Source of the DNA: Kitasatospora sp. MAA19 | GTDB taxonomy: Bacteria; Actinomycetota; Actinomycetes; Streptomycetales; Streptomycetaceae | Direction: 5' to 3' | Assembly (NCBI RefSeq): GCF_029894125.1 | Contig: NZ_JARXYZ010000003.1 | Location: 1 to 64,000, forward strand | DNA: 64,000 bases | Shown: one piece after another, positions 48,514-57,840 of the stretch | Numbering within the stretch: the stretch's first letter is position 1 | How the letters are laid out: each line of letters begins with the position of its first letter | Notes under the pieces: model-generated | What the model saw: only the letters and a program-made list of their open reading frames with translations | Databases searched by the model: none | What the model was told of the DNA's origin: nothing | Translations under genes and position numbers: made by a program

Positions 48514-49411
48514 CACGACCTACGCGCGTCTTGACGTCCTCAAGACCTACAAGCTGTACGTCGGCGGGAAGTTCCCGCGCTCCGAGAGCGGGCGGGTGTA
48601 CGAGGTGACGGACGCAAAGGGCGAGTGGCTCGCCAACGCCCCGCTGGGCACCCGCAAGGACGCCCGCGACGCCGTCCTGGCCGCCCGCGCGGCGGTCAAG
48701 GGCTGGTCCGGCACCACCGCGTACAACCGCGGCCAGGTGCTGTACCGGGTGGCCGAGATGCTGCAGGGCCGCCGCGAGCAGTTCGCCGCCGAGGTGTCCG
48801 CCGCCGAGGGCATCGGCCCGAAGAAGGCCGCCGCGCTGGTGGACGCCGCGATCGACCGCTGGATCTGGTACGCGGGCTGGACGGACAAGGTCGCCCAGAT
48901 CGCGGGCGGCGCCAACCCGGTCGCCGGCCCCTTCTTCAACCTCTCCACCCCGGAGCCGACCGGCGTGGTCGGGATCGTCGCCCCGCAGGCCGGGTACGGG
49001 CACTCGCTGCTCGGCCTGGTCTCGGTGATCGCCCCGGCGATCGCCACCGGGAACACGGTCGTGGTCGCGGCCGCCGCGGACGCCCCGCTGCCGGCCCTGT
49101 CGCTGGGCGAGGTGCTCGCCACCTCGGACGTCCCGGGCGGCGTGGTCAACATCATCTCGGGCCGCACGGCCGACATCGCGCCCACGCTGGCCTCGCACCA
49201 GGACGTCAACGCGCTGGACCTCACCGGGGCGATCGCCGCCGACGGCCCCGGCGCGGCGCGGGCGCTGGAAGCGGCCGCCGCGGATACCCTGAAGCGGGTA
49301 GTCCGTCCGGAGCTGGACCCGTTCGCCCAGGACTGGACCAATGCGCCCGGTACGGACCGGCTACTCTCCTTCCTGGAGACCAAGACGGTCTGGCACCCGA
49401 TGGGGATCTGA
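48506..49411 (+). CDS. truncated aldehyde dehydrogenase homologue lacking the catalytic half
   Basis: The 301-residue protein aligns with the NAD-binding N-terminal portion of ALDHs (LYVGGKFPRSESGRVYEV, AARAAVKGWSGTTAYNRGQVLYR, EPTGVVGIVAPQAGYGHSLLGLVSVIAPAIATGNTVVV). The PWNFP Asn is replaced (APQAGYG), the GST motif is changed (LTGAIAAD), and the protein ends before any catalytic Cys or EEIFGP region. Codon quality is intact and its ATG overlaps the full-length gene, so it is probably a maintained non-catalytic partner rather than debris. Confidence 0.85.
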   Translation: MSDTTYARLDVLKTYKLYVGGKFPRSESGRVYEVTDAKGEWLANAPLGTRKDARDAVLAARAAVKGWSGTTAYNRGQVLYRVAEMLQGRREQFAAEVSAAEGIGPKKAAALVDAAIDRWIWYAGWTDKVAQIAGGANPVAGPFFNLSTPEPTGVVGIVAPQAGYGHSLLGLVSVIAPAIATGNTVVVAAAADAPLPALSLGEVLATSDVPGGVVNIISGRTADIAPTLASHQDVNALDLTGAIAADGPGAARALEAAAADTLKRVVRPELDPFAQDWTNAPGTDRLLSFLETKTVWHPMGI

Positions 49412-49490
49412 CCTCCCCGTCACCGAGTAACAACTCCACAGACTGGCCGTCCCCCGTGCCCTCTCCCCCCCAGGGCCCGGACGGTCATTG

Positions 49491-49529
49491 GACGGACCCG
49501 CGCCTCTCCCCCCCTGGCGCGGGTCCGTC
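49491..49529 (+). terminator. terminator after the deoC-ALDH operon
   Basis: A perfect 14-bp stem (49491-49504 and 49516-49529) with an 11-base pyrimidine loop is followed by GCCTTT. Confidence 0.85.
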
Positions 49530-49676
49530 GCCTTTCGCCGCCTGTCGCCGCCGCTCTCCGTCGCCACGCCGGCAGCTGCCGATGGTCCACGTCGCGCTCG
49601 CCGACCCACGGGCCCGGCAGAAGGTGTGCTCCGACCGGTTTCGGCATCGGGCCCCGATGCGTCAGACTGGTGTCCC

Positions 49677-50315
49677 GTGAGTGACGACCCGCTGAATCCT
49701 GCGCCGACGACCCGCGCCCTGGTGGTCCTGCTGTCCGGCCCCTCCGGCTCCGGGAAGTCCTCGCTCGCCGAGCGCAGCGGCCTGCCCGTGCTGCAGCTGG
49801 ACGACTTCTACAAGGACGGGGACGACCCCACCCTGCCGCTGCTGCCGGACGGCGCGGTCGACTGGGACTCCCCGCTGGCCTGGCACCGCGACCAGGCCGT
49901 CGCCGCGATCCGCAGCCTGCACGAGACCGGCCGCACCGACGCCCCGGTGTACTCGATCCCGGACAACGGCCGGATCGCCACCCGCACCCTGGACCTGGCC
50001 GGCGCCCCCGCGTTCATCGCCGAGGGCATCTTCGCCGCCGAGATCACCGCCGAGTGCGCCGCCGAAGGCCTGCTCGGCGACGCCCTGTGCCTGCGCAACG
50101 GCGCGCTCACCACGGCCTGGCGCCGGCTGCGCCGGGACGTCCGGGAGGGCCGCAAGTCGCTGCCCGTGCTGCTGCGCCGCGGCTGGCGGCTGATGCGCGC
50201 CGAGCGGTCCATCGTCGGGCGGCAGGTCACCCTGGGCTCGCACCCGTGCGCCGGTGCGGAGGCCGAGCGCCGGATCCGCGCCGCCGCCGGGCCGCGGCAG
50301 CTCTCGTCCGTCTGA
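49677..50315 (+). CDS. udk: uridine kinase-like P-loop kinase
   Basis: Predicted to phosphorylate uridine/cytidine in pyrimidine salvage. The 212-residue protein has a Walker A loop VVLLSGPSGSGKSSLAER near residue 16, LQLDDFYKDGDDPTLPLLPDGAVDWDSPLAWH (the uridine-kinase DDFY motif), YSIPDNGR and FIAEGIFAAEI. The GTG at 49677 is the start after which homology begins. Context with nucleoside phosphorylase, deoC and deoA supports the salvage role. Confidence 0.87.
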   Translation: MSDDPLNPAPTTRALVVLLSGPSGSGKSSLAERSGLPVLQLDDFYKDGDDPTLPLLPDGAVDWDSPLAWHRDQAVAAIRSLHETGRTDAPVYSIPDNGRIATRTLDLAGAPAFIAEGIFAAEITAECAAEGLLGDALCLRNGALTTAWRRLRRDVREGRKSLPVLLRRGWRLMRAERSIVGRQVTLGSHPCAGAEAERRIRAAAGPRQLSSV

Positions 50316-50360
50316 GCACGGCCGCGGGGGGACGAGGAGCGGCCGCGCGAGAACGGAGAA

Positions 50361-50399
50361 CGACGGGCCCGGTGCGTCTCCCCCGCACCGGGCCCGTCG
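50361..50399. terminator. bidirectional terminator between udk and sigQ
   Basis: A perfect 16-bp stem (50361-50376 and 50384-50399) with a 7-base loop TCTCCCC lies between convergent genes. Confidence 0.85.
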
Positions 50400-50529
50400 C
50401 CTTCCCCGAACGATCCCCGGGCTCCCCGTGGTCACCGCTCCCCCGAGCCGGCGTCCACGGACCGCGACCGTCCGCTACCCGTCCCCCGACGGGAGTCCCA
50501 CTCCTGCGCGTCCCGCGCGCCCCTGCGCG

Positions 50530-51504
50530 TTACGCGACCAGCTCGCCGAACGCCCGGACGGTGTCGCCCGACTTGTTCAGGTGCTCGTCCTCGCGCAGCC
50601 GGCGCAGCGCCCGCCAGATGCTGCTCTTGACCGTACCGACGCTGATCCCCAGCACGTCGGCGATCTCCGGGTCGGTCTTGCCCTCGTAGTACCGCAGCAC
50701 CAGCATGGTCCGCTGGTTCTCCGGCAGCTTCGCCAGCGCCTGCCAGAGCACGGTGCGCAGCTCGGTGCCGCCCATCGCGTCGGTGTCGCCGGCCGTCTCC
50801 GGCAGCTCCTCGGTCGGGTACTCGTTGACCTTGCGGCGCCGCCAGGCGGAGATGTGCAGGTTGGTCATGGTGCGGCGGAGGTACCCGCCGACCGCGGCCT
50901 TGTCGGTGATCCGGCCCCAGGCCCGGTAGGTGCTGAAGAGCGCGCTCTGCAGCAGGTCCTCGGCCTCGTAGCGGTCACCGGTGAGGTGGTACGCCGTGGC
51001 GTACAGGGAGGCGCGGCGCTCGCGCACGTACGCGGTGAACTCCGTGATGTGGTCCTCCGCGACGGCCGGGTGCTCCCCCTGCGCGTCTCCCTGTCCCGCC
51101 TCGGTGGTGCGGGCCGCGGCGGGGTTCAGCCGCAGCAGCGTCGCACCGGCGGCCTCACGACCGGCCGACTCCCCCGAGCCGACCGTCCGCAGACCGCTTC
51201 CCCTGTTTCCCCCCGGGGCGTCCTTGCCCTCGACGCGGACGGGGAGGATCCCCCGCAGCGTGAGGGTGCCGGCGGAATCGGCCGCGTTCCCCACCCGGCC
51301 GATCCCGTACAGCTCCCCAGCCCTGGCGCCGCCGCTCACCCGACGGGCGACAGGGTTTCCACCGGTGCTGTGCGCGCACCCCCGTACGGTCACGGCACCG
51401 GAGTTCTCGTCGGTCCTGACCTCGTACCGGGTCCGCGTGGTGGTCGCTGACGAACGCGCGGTGCGGACAGCCGGGTTGGTCCGGGTCTGAAGCATGGCGT
51501 TCAT
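50530..51504 (-). CDS. sigQ: ECF-type RNA polymerase sigma factor SigQ
   Basis: The 324-residue sigma factor has a ~150-residue N-terminal extension (low complexity, with VTVRGCAHSTGGNP) followed by sigma region 2 (LYATAYHLTGDRYEAEDLLQSALFSTYRAWGRI) and region 4 (LPENQRTMLVLRYYEGKTDPEIADVLGISVGTVKSSIWRALRRLR), typical of the SigE-like actinobacterial group. The ATG at 51504 follows AGGGGG. Divergence from afsQ1 and an AfsQ1 box between them match the S. coelicolor sigQ-afsQ1-afsQ2 locus. Confidence 0.9.
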   Translation of the reverse strand: MNAMLQTRTNPAVRTARSSATTTRTRYEVRTDENSGAVTVRGCAHSTGGNPVARRVSGGARAGELYGIGRVGNAADSAGTLTLRGILPVRVEGKDAPGGNRGSGLRTVGSGESAGREAAGATLLRLNPAAARTTEAGQGDAQGEHPAVAEDHITEFTAYVRERRASLYATAYHLTGDRYEAEDLLQSALFSTYRAWGRITDKAAVGGYLRRTMTNLHISAWRRRKVNEYPTEELPETAGDTDAMGGTELRTVLWQALAKLPENQRTMLVLRYYEGKTDPEIADVLGISVGTVKSSIWRALRRLREDEHLNKSGDTVRAFGELVA

Positions 51505-51629
51505 CGTGCGCCCCCTGGGTCGGTACGAGCGGTTCCTGTTGCCGCCTTCCAGCCGGCCGGGTTGGCCCGCTGTCCTGCGGCGACATGGAAAATCCTGCCC
51601 GGCGGTTGTGATGGCGCTGTCCGCCGACT

Positions 51630-51645
51630 GTCACAGGGGTGTCAC
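51630..51645. promoter_or_regulatory. AfsQ1 box between sigQ and afsQ1
   Basis: GTCAC-AGGGGT-GTCAC matches the published AfsQ1 consensus of two GTnAC half sites separated by six bases. It lies 126 bases upstream of sigQ and 130 bases upstream of afsQ1. Confidence 0.8.
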
Positions 51646-51774
51646 AGGGGCGGGCCGTTCGTCCCGGTCCGTCTCCCTCCGTACCGGACGCCGGTACCTC
51701 TCCTTCCGGTTCCCATACGGGTGCCGACCGGTCCGGGGGGTGATTCGACGCTTCGAGTGGGCCAAAATGGGGCC

Positions 51775-52452
<678 letters not shown>

Positions 52453-52498
52453 CCGGCCCTCCCCTCCGCCCTGAACTTCCGTACGACGACAGGCTCCT

Positions 52499-54043
52499 GT
52501 GACTGACCAACAGACGACGCCCCGACGCTTCGCCGCGGGCCCGTGGCGCAGGCTGCGCTCCCTGCGGGTGCGGCTGATCGCGGTGTTCGCGGCGGTCGCG
52601 CTGCTCGCCGCCGTCTCGGCCTCCGGCATCGCCTACTGGCTGAACCGCGACGCGGTGCTCAAGCGCGCCCAGGACACCGCGCTCAACGACTTCCGGGTCT
52701 CGCTCAGCCGCAACGTCTCCGCGCTGCCGCTGAACGCGAGTTGCCCGGACCTGACCACGCTCGCGTCCACCGTCGCCAGTTCCGGACTGAGCTACGACGT
52801 GGTGGTGGTCGACCCGGCGCACCCGGAGTGCACGGCCTCCTCCGACCCGGGGCAGTTCACGCTGGCCGACGTCCCGGCGGCGCTGCAGTCCACCGTCGCC
52901 AGGCAGCGCGAGATCACCGAGACCAACCCCTACCCGTACCACCTGTACTGGCAGCGGCAGAACCTGGCGGGCCGGCCGTTCGTGATCGGCGGCACCAAGG
53001 TGGTGCCGACCGGCCCGACGGCGTACATGTTCAAGTCGCTGGAGAACGAGCGGGCCGACCTCAACACGCTGGGCTGGTCGCTGGCCATCGCCACCCTGCT
53101 CGCGCTGATCGGCTCGGCGCTGCTCGCCCAGGCCGCCTCGTCGACGGTGCTGCGGCCGGTCAAGCGGCTCGGCGACGCCGCCCGGCGGCTCGGCGAGGGA
53201 CACCTGGACACCCGGCTGGAGGTCGAGGGCGGGGACGAACTCGCCGACCTGGCACGGACGTTCAACCGGGCCGCGGAATCGCTGCACGAGCAGGTCGAGG
53301 AGCTGAGCGCGCGCGAGGCGCAGAGCCGGCGGTTCGTCGCCGACATGTCGCACGAGCTGCGCACCCCGCTCACCGCGATGACCGCCGTCACCGACATCCT
53401 GGAGGACGAGGCCGAGTCGCTGGACCCGATGATCGAGCCGGCCGTACGGCTCGTGGTCAGCGAGACGCGGCGGCTGTCCGACCTGGTGGAGAACCTGATG
53501 GAGGTGACCCGCTTCGACGCGGGCACCGCCAGGCTGGTCGCCGACGAGGTGGACATAGCCGACCTGATCATGTCCTGCATCGACGGCCGGGCCTGGTACG
53601 ACGCGGTCGAGCTGGACGCCCCGCGCGGCATCCTGGCCGTGGTCGACCCGCGCCGGCTCGACGTGGTCTTCGCCAACCTGATCGGCAACGCGCTCAAGCA
53701 CGGCGGCTCGCCGGTGCGGGTCAGGGTCCGGGAGAGCGCGGGCTCGGTCGTGGTCGAGGTCTCCGACAGCGGCCCGGGCATCCCCGAGGACGTGCTGCCG
53801 CACGTCTTCGACCGGTTCTACAAGGCGGACCGGGGACGGGCCCGCTCGGAGGGCAGCGGCCTCGGGCTGTCGATCGCGATGGCCAACGCACAGATCCACG
53901 GGGGGACGATCACGGCGGCGAACGGGGAGGTCGGGGCGGTGTTCACGCTGACGCTGCCGCTGGCCCCGCCGCCCCCGCCGGCCGAGGGCGAGACCGGTGG
54001 CGGCCCCGCCGGCGACGCCGCCCAGGACAAGGACGCCACGTGA
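52499..54043 (+). CDS. afsQ2: sensor histidine kinase AfsQ2
   Basis: The 514-residue partner of AfsQ1 has an N-terminal transmembrane helix after a basic cytoplasmic lead (LRVRLIAVFAAVALLAAVSASGIAYWL), a ~150-residue extracytoplasmic sensor with two cysteines, a second helix (LGWSLAIATLLALIGSALLAQAA), HAMP, HisKA with DMSHELRTPLT (His about 285) and HATPase_c (NLIGNALKHGG, DSGPGIPED, GSGLGLSIA). It starts 46 bases after afsQ1 and overlaps the lipoprotein gene. Confidence 0.95.
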   Translation: MTDQQTTPRRFAAGPWRRLRSLRVRLIAVFAAVALLAAVSASGIAYWLNRDAVLKRAQDTALNDFRVSLSRNVSALPLNASCPDLTTLASTVASSGLSYDVVVVDPAHPECTASSDPGQFTLADVPAALQSTVARQREITETNPYPYHLYWQRQNLAGRPFVIGGTKVVPTGPTAYMFKSLENERADLNTLGWSLAIATLLALIGSALLAQAASSTVLRPVKRLGDAARRLGEGHLDTRLEVEGGDELADLARTFNRAAESLHEQVEELSAREAQSRRFVADMSHELRTPLTAMTAVTDILEDEAESLDPMIEPAVRLVVSETRRLSDLVENLMEVTRFDAGTARLVADEVDIADLIMSCIDGRAWYDAVELDAPRGILAVVDPRRLDVVFANLIGNALKHGGSPVRVRVRESAGSVVVEVSDSGPGIPEDVLPHVFDRFYKADRGRARSEGSGLGLSIAMANAQIHGGTITAANGEVGAVFTLTLPLAPPPPPAEGETGGGPAGDAAQDKDAT

Positions 54044-54369
54044 CCTCCCCCACCCGCACCGCCCTGCGCCGCACCGCCGGCGCCCTGCTGCTGCTCGCGC
54101 TGGCCTCCGGCTGCGGCATCCGGCCGACCGCCGTCCCGGTGGACGCGGGCGCCCCGGCCAGCCGGACGGCCTGCCCGACCTCCCCGCACATACCGGCCGC
54201 TCTGGCGGCCACGCCGTCCCCGCCCGCACCGAGCACGCCGCCGACCCGCGGCGCCGCCAAGGCGGGCGTGAGCCCGAGCCCGAGCCCGACGCCCACCGTG
54301 GTGGCGCCCGGCACTCCGCCGCCCGACAACGTGTTCAGCGCGGTGCCGACGGCGGCGCCCTGCCGGTAG
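54040..54369 (+). CDS. AfsQ-associated lipoprotein
   Basis: The 109-residue secreted lipoprotein has a signal peptide (RTALRRTAGALLLLALASGC) with lipobox A-S-G-C. The mature part is Pro/Ser/Thr-rich (SPSPSPTPTVVAPGTPPPD) with cysteines at both ends. The GTG at 54040 overlaps the afsQ2 stop (GTGA), so it is the third gene of the operon and may modulate the kinase's extracytoplasmic sensor. Confidence 0.85.
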   Translation: MTSPTRTALRRTAGALLLLALASGCGIRPTAVPVDAGAPASRTACPTSPHIPAALAATPSPPAPSTPPTRGAAKAGVSPSPSPTPTVVAPGTPPPDNVFSAVPTAAPCR

Positions 54370-54378
54370 TGCACTCGG

Positions 54379-54404
54379 CCGCGCCCCGGGCGCCCGGGGC
54401 GCGG
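54379..54404 (+). terminator. hairpin after the afsQ operon
   Basis: CCGCGCCCCGGG and CCCGGGGCGCGG pair perfectly over 12 bases with CG between them; no T-run. Confidence 0.7.
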
Positions 54405-54463
54405 TCGGGAATGTTCACGCCCGGGGTGGAACCACCGCGCCACCGGCCCACGTCCTTCCCCCC

Positions 54464-55063
54464 GTGCAGCGAGATGGCACCAGGACACGCGACGAGCGTT
54501 CCGGCGCACGGACCGAGAACCGGCCGGCGGCGGCCGTCCACCGTCCCCTCCGATCGGCCGGACTGGCGGGCCTGACCTGCTACCTGGCGCTGGTGCTCTG
54601 GCTGGTGGTGCTGAGGCCGCTGCCGGTGGCCTGGGTCTACGACGCCAACCTGACGCCGCTGGCGTCGCTCCGCTCCTCCACCGGCTGGCAGGTGGTCGGC
54701 GAGTTCCTCCTGCTGGCCCCGCTCGGCGTGCTGCTCCCGCTGGCCGGCGGCCGGCCGCGGGCCCCCTGGCTGCCGTCCTTCCTGCGCACCACCGGTGTCT
54801 CCGCCCTGCTGGCGACCGGCCTGGAGTTCCTCTCCTCCTGGACGCCCGGGCACGTCCTCAACGTCGACCACATACTGCTCGCCGTGATCGGCGTGGCCGT
54901 CACCCACCTGGCCCTCGTCCCCGGTCTGCGGCGGCTGCTGCGGGACCGGCGGCCGGGGGTGCGGGCTCCGAAGGTGACCGTAAGGGTCAGCCCGCCGGCG
55001 GCCGCCGTCGCACCCGTCCCCCGTGCCCGCGCCTACGCCGAGCCCACGCCGCCCGCCCGCTGA
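54464..55063 (+). CDS. VanZ-family membrane protein
   Basis: The 199-residue protein has four to five predicted transmembrane segments (GLTCYLALVLWLVVLRPL, VVGEFLLLAPLGVLLPLAGG, TTGVSALLATGLEFLSSW, VDHILLAVIGVAVTHLALV). The VanZ pattern is NLTPL....GNxxLFxPLGxLLP....G..xSxxxExxQ, here with E-F-L at the end. VanZ proteins can raise teicoplanin resistance, but most homologues are uncharacterised. GTG 54464 is the only reasonable start; its ribosome-binding site is weak. The 3' end overlaps the convergent PhzF gene by 31 bases. Confidence 0.83.
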   Translation: MQRDGTRTRDERSGARTENRPAAAVHRPLRSAGLAGLTCYLALVLWLVVLRPLPVAWVYDANLTPLASLRSSTGWQVVGEFLLLAPLGVLLPLAGGRPRAPWLPSFLRTTGVSALLATGLEFLSSWTPGHVLNVDHILLAVIGVAVTHLALVPGLRRLLRDRRPGVRAPKVTVRVSPPAAAVAPVPRARAYAEPTPPAR

Positions 55064-55719
55064 GGCCCGCCCTCCCGCAGGGTCCGCCGCACCCGGCCGC
55101 CGACCTCGATCAGCCCGCCCGGGCGCGGCCCGGTCAGCAGCTGTGAGCCCCGGCCCTGGGTGACGGTCAGCGCCCGTCCGAGGTGCGCGGTCAGCAGCAG
55201 GGCCGCCGCGCCGGTCGCCTCGTCCTCGTCGATCCCGTCGCCCCTACCCGGGAAGGCCCGCGCCCGGACGGTGCCGGCCGCCTCGTCCTGCCAGGCCCAG
55301 GCGTAGATCCACTCCCCCGGCGGCGGCACCTCCAGGGCGTCCACCTCGGCCGCCGAGGCGTAGCGCCGCAGTGTCCGCGGCGGCGCCCACGCGGGGCGCG
55401 CCGCGACCAGGGTCAGTCCGCCGTCGCGCCGGACCTCCACCTCCCCGGCGGCCGTGACCAGCCGGTCCACCCCGAGCAGCCAGGCGGCGCCCACGCACGG
55501 GTGGCCGGCGAAGGGCAGGCGCAGCGTCGGGGTGTAGATGTCGATCTCGCCGCGCTCCGGGTCGTCGACGAACACCGTCTCGCTGAAGCCGAGTTGCCGC
55601 GCGAACGCCTGCCGGTCCGCCCGGTCCGGCAGCGCGGCGCCCGCCCGCACCACGCCGAGTTCGTTCCCGTACCCGCCGTCGGGCCCGCAAAAGACCCGCA
55701 GCACCTCATAGTCAGTCAT
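55033..55719 (-). CDS. PhzF-family isomerase/epimerase-like protein
   Basis: The 228-residue protein has EVLRVFCGPDGGYGNELGVV (normally GNPLxVV), RQLGFSETVFV, LRLPFAGHPCVGAAWLLG and DEDEATGAAALLLTAHLGR, the DAP-epimerase-like PhzF fold. It is shorter than the usual ~280 residues, missing part of the first barrel. PhzF enzymes isomerise amino-acid-derived compounds; the substrate here is unknown. The ATG at 55719 has GAGGTGGGAA immediately upstream. Confidence 0.87.
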   Translation of the reverse strand: MTDYEVLRVFCGPDGGYGNELGVVRAGAALPDRADRQAFARQLGFSETVFVDDPERGEIDIYTPTLRLPFAGHPCVGAAWLLGVDRLVTAAGEVEVRRDGGLTLVAARPAWAPPRTLRRYASAAEVDALEVPPPGEWIYAWAWQDEAAGTVRARAFPGRGDGIDEDEATGAAALLLTAHLGRALTVTQGRGSQLLTGPRPGGLIEVGGRVRRTLREGGPQRAGGVGSA

Positions 55720-55862
55720 TTCCCACCTCGTCAATCGCCGTTTCGGCGGAGCGCAACGACTCCGTGCTGAAAACGCGGCGGCGGATGTCGGCCGCCTTTA
55801 GTACTCTGCGCTGTCGTCCCCAACGGCTCCGCCGTTTTTCTCCCGTCCCCCAGGAATCCCCC

Positions 55863-56474
55863 TTGAACAATCTCGATTTCAGCGCCGAGCCGCTGTTCTC
55901 CTGGTACGTCGTCATGCTGGCGATCAGCGGCGTCATCATGCTGGTCCTCGGAGCGCTGAATCTCGGCGGCGGCCTGAAGATCGGCTGGCGGATCGTCAAC
56001 GTCCTCGCCGGTCTCGGATTCCTGGGGTACGCCTACTACCTCGCGTTCGTGTTCGAGGGCGGCAGGTACGAGATCTTCCTCAAGGCGTTCATCCTGCCGG
56101 TCGCGCTGATCGTCCACTCGGTGAAGGCGATCGTCGAGCGGAGCAACGCCAAGGCCCAGCAGCCGGTCCCGCCGGGTGCGCCCTACGGCCCGGCCGCCGG
56201 GTACCAGAACGTCCCGCCGCAGGCGGCGGCGTTCGACCCCAACGCCCCGCAGGCACCGTACAACCCCAACGCCCCGCAGGCGCCGTACGGTCCCGGCGCC
56301 CCGCAGCCCGGCGCGGCCGTCCCGCCGCCGGCCGCGCCGTACCAGCAGGGCGTCCCGGCGCCGCAGGCCGCGCTGTACGCCCCGCCGGCGCAGGCCGTCC
56401 CGAACAACCCTTACGCGCAGCCCGTGCCGCCGGCCCAGCCCGGGCAGCCGCAGCCGCCGTACCCGGCCGGCTGA
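55863..56474 (+). CDS. membrane protein with Pro/Ala-rich repeat tail
   Basis: The 203-residue protein has three transmembrane segments (LFSWYVVMLAISGVIMLVLG, IVNVLAGLGFLGYAYYLAFV, IFLKAFILPVALIVHSVKAI) and a ~100-residue C-terminal low-complexity tail with repeated PNAPQAPYNPNAPQAPYGPG units and many PPAQ motifs, likely cytoplasmic and disordered. The start is TTG 55863 with AGGA seven bases upstream; the ATG further upstream lacks support. Function unknown. Confidence 0.78.
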   Translation: MNNLDFSAEPLFSWYVVMLAISGVIMLVLGALNLGGGLKIGWRIVNVLAGLGFLGYAYYLAFVFEGGRYEIFLKAFILPVALIVHSVKAIVERSNAKAQQPVPPGAPYGPAAGYQNVPPQAAAFDPNAPQAPYNPNAPQAPYGPGAPQPGAAVPPPAAPYQQGVPAPQAALYAPPAQAVPNNPYAQPVPPAQPGQPQPPYPAG

Positions 56475-56488
56475 TCCGCCGTACGGGG

Positions 56489-56521
56489 GGTGGGGGCACC
56501 GGCCGGGCCGGGGCCCCCACC
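56489..56521. terminator. bidirectional terminator between the repeat-tail gene and aspS2
   Basis: GGTGGGGGC (56489-56497) pairs with GCCCCCACC (56513-56521) around an inner GGCC hairpin, between convergent genes. Confidence 0.75.
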
Positions 56522-56525
56522 GCCG

Positions 56526-57803
56526 TCAGGGGGTCAGCCGGTGCAGGTCACGCGGGAAGAGCGTGGTCCGGCGGATGTTGTCGGTGCCGGTGAGCCGCGC
56601 CGTCCAGCGCTCCAGTCCGAGCGCGAACCCGCCGTGCGGAGGCATGCCGTGCGCGAAGGACCGCAGGTACCCCTCGTACGGGCCGACCGGCTCGCCCCGG
56701 GCCGCCAGCGCGGCCAGGTAGTCCTCGTACCGGTGCAGCCGCTGGCCGCCGGTGACCAGTTCGAGCCCGCGGAAGAGCAGGTCGAAGCTGTTGGAGTACT
56801 CCGGCCGCCCCGGCTCCGGGTGGGTGTAGAACGGCCGCTTGCGCATCGGGTAGCCGACCACGAACAGGAACTCGCTGCCGTGCTCGCGCAACGCCCACTC
56901 GCTGAGCCACCGCTCGTGCGCCGGGGCGAGGTCCGGCTCGTCGACGCCCAACAGCCGCATCGCCTCGGCGAAGTGGAGCTGCGGGATCTCCGCCGGGACG
57001 TCGGGCAGCTCCACCTCCAGCAGGTCGGCGGCGGCGCCGGCCCGCTCGGCCACCGAGGCGACCATCCCGGCGACCACCTCGCGCAGCACGGCCATCACCT
57101 CGCGGTGGTCGGCGATGAAACCGAGTTCCGCGTCGAGGCTGGTGTACTGCGCCAGATGCCGCGCGGTGTCGTGCGGTTCGGCCCGGAACACCGGCCCGGT
57201 CTCGTAGACCCGCTCGAACACCCCGACCATCGCCTGCTTGAAGAACTGCGGCGACTGCGCCAGGTACGCCTCCCGCCCGAACCAGTCCAGCGCGAAGACG
57301 TCCGCGCCGGACTCGGTGGCCGAGGAGACCACCTTGGGCGTGTGGATCTCGGTGAAGCCGAGCCCGTCCAGGGTGGCGCGGAACCCGGCCACGGAGGCCG
57401 CCGAGACGCGGTGCAGCGCGGACAGCCGGGGGTGGCGCAGGGTGACCGGCGCGCCGTCCAGGACGACCGGCAGCGCGGCCTCGACGGTGGGCCGGAACAG
57501 GCTGAACGGCGGCGCCCCGGCGAGGCTGGACAGCACCTCGACGGTCGGGGCGGTCAGTTCGACGCCGGCCGGCGCCTGCGGGTTGGCGGTGACCGTGCCG
57601 CGGATCCCCAGCACGGTCTCCTCCGGCAGGTTGGGGCCGGCACCGGTGGTGACCACCTGGGCCAGTCCGGAGCGGTCCCGGATCACCAGGAAGGTGACGG
57701 ACTTCAGTGCGCGGCGGCGGTGCAGCCAGCCGCTGATCTCGACGGATTCGCCGACGTGGCCGGGTAGTTCGGCGGCCAGGACACGGGTCGTCGGGTGGAT
57801 CAT
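56526..57803 (-). CDS. compact archaeal/eukaryal-type aspartyl-tRNA synthetase
   Basis: The 425-residue class II synthetase has an N-terminal OB-fold anticodon-binding domain (VEISGWLHRRRALKSVTFLVIRDRSGLAQVV), a catalytic core with VYETGPVFRAEPHDTARHLAQY (motif 2) and HGGFALGLERWTARLTG (motif 3), and PYEGYLRSFAHGMPP. It lacks the large GAD insertion of the ~590-residue bacterial AspRS, so it belongs to the archaeal/eukaryal-like group, often non-discriminating (Asp/Asn). It is presumably an additional enzyme. A T-box leader lies directly upstream. Confidence 0.9.
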   Translation of the reverse strand: MIHPTTRVLAAELPGHVGESVEISGWLHRRRALKSVTFLVIRDRSGLAQVVTTGAGPNLPEETVLGIRGTVTANPQAPAGVELTAPTVEVLSSLAGAPPFSLFRPTVEAALPVVLDGAPVTLRHPRLSALHRVSAASVAGFRATLDGLGFTEIHTPKVVSSATESGADVFALDWFGREAYLAQSPQFFKQAMVGVFERVYETGPVFRAEPHDTARHLAQYTSLDAELGFIADHREVMAVLREVVAGMVASVAERAGAAADLLEVELPDVPAEIPQLHFAEAMRLLGVDEPDLAPAHERWLSEWALREHGSEFLFVVGYPMRKRPFYTHPEPGRPEYSNSFDLLFRGLELVTGGQRLHRYEDYLAALAARGEPVGPYEGYLRSFAHGMPPHGGFALGLERWTARLTGTDNIRRTTLFPRDLHRLTP

Positions 57804-57840
57804 CGCGGCCCTCCAGGGGCTTCGTGGTGATCCCTTCGGA

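Noticed and set aside
48520..48531. CTACGCGCGTCT, a near match to the nucleoside palindrome
   Set aside because: Only the left half matches and it lies inside the coding sequence of the short ALDH gene, so it is probably chance.
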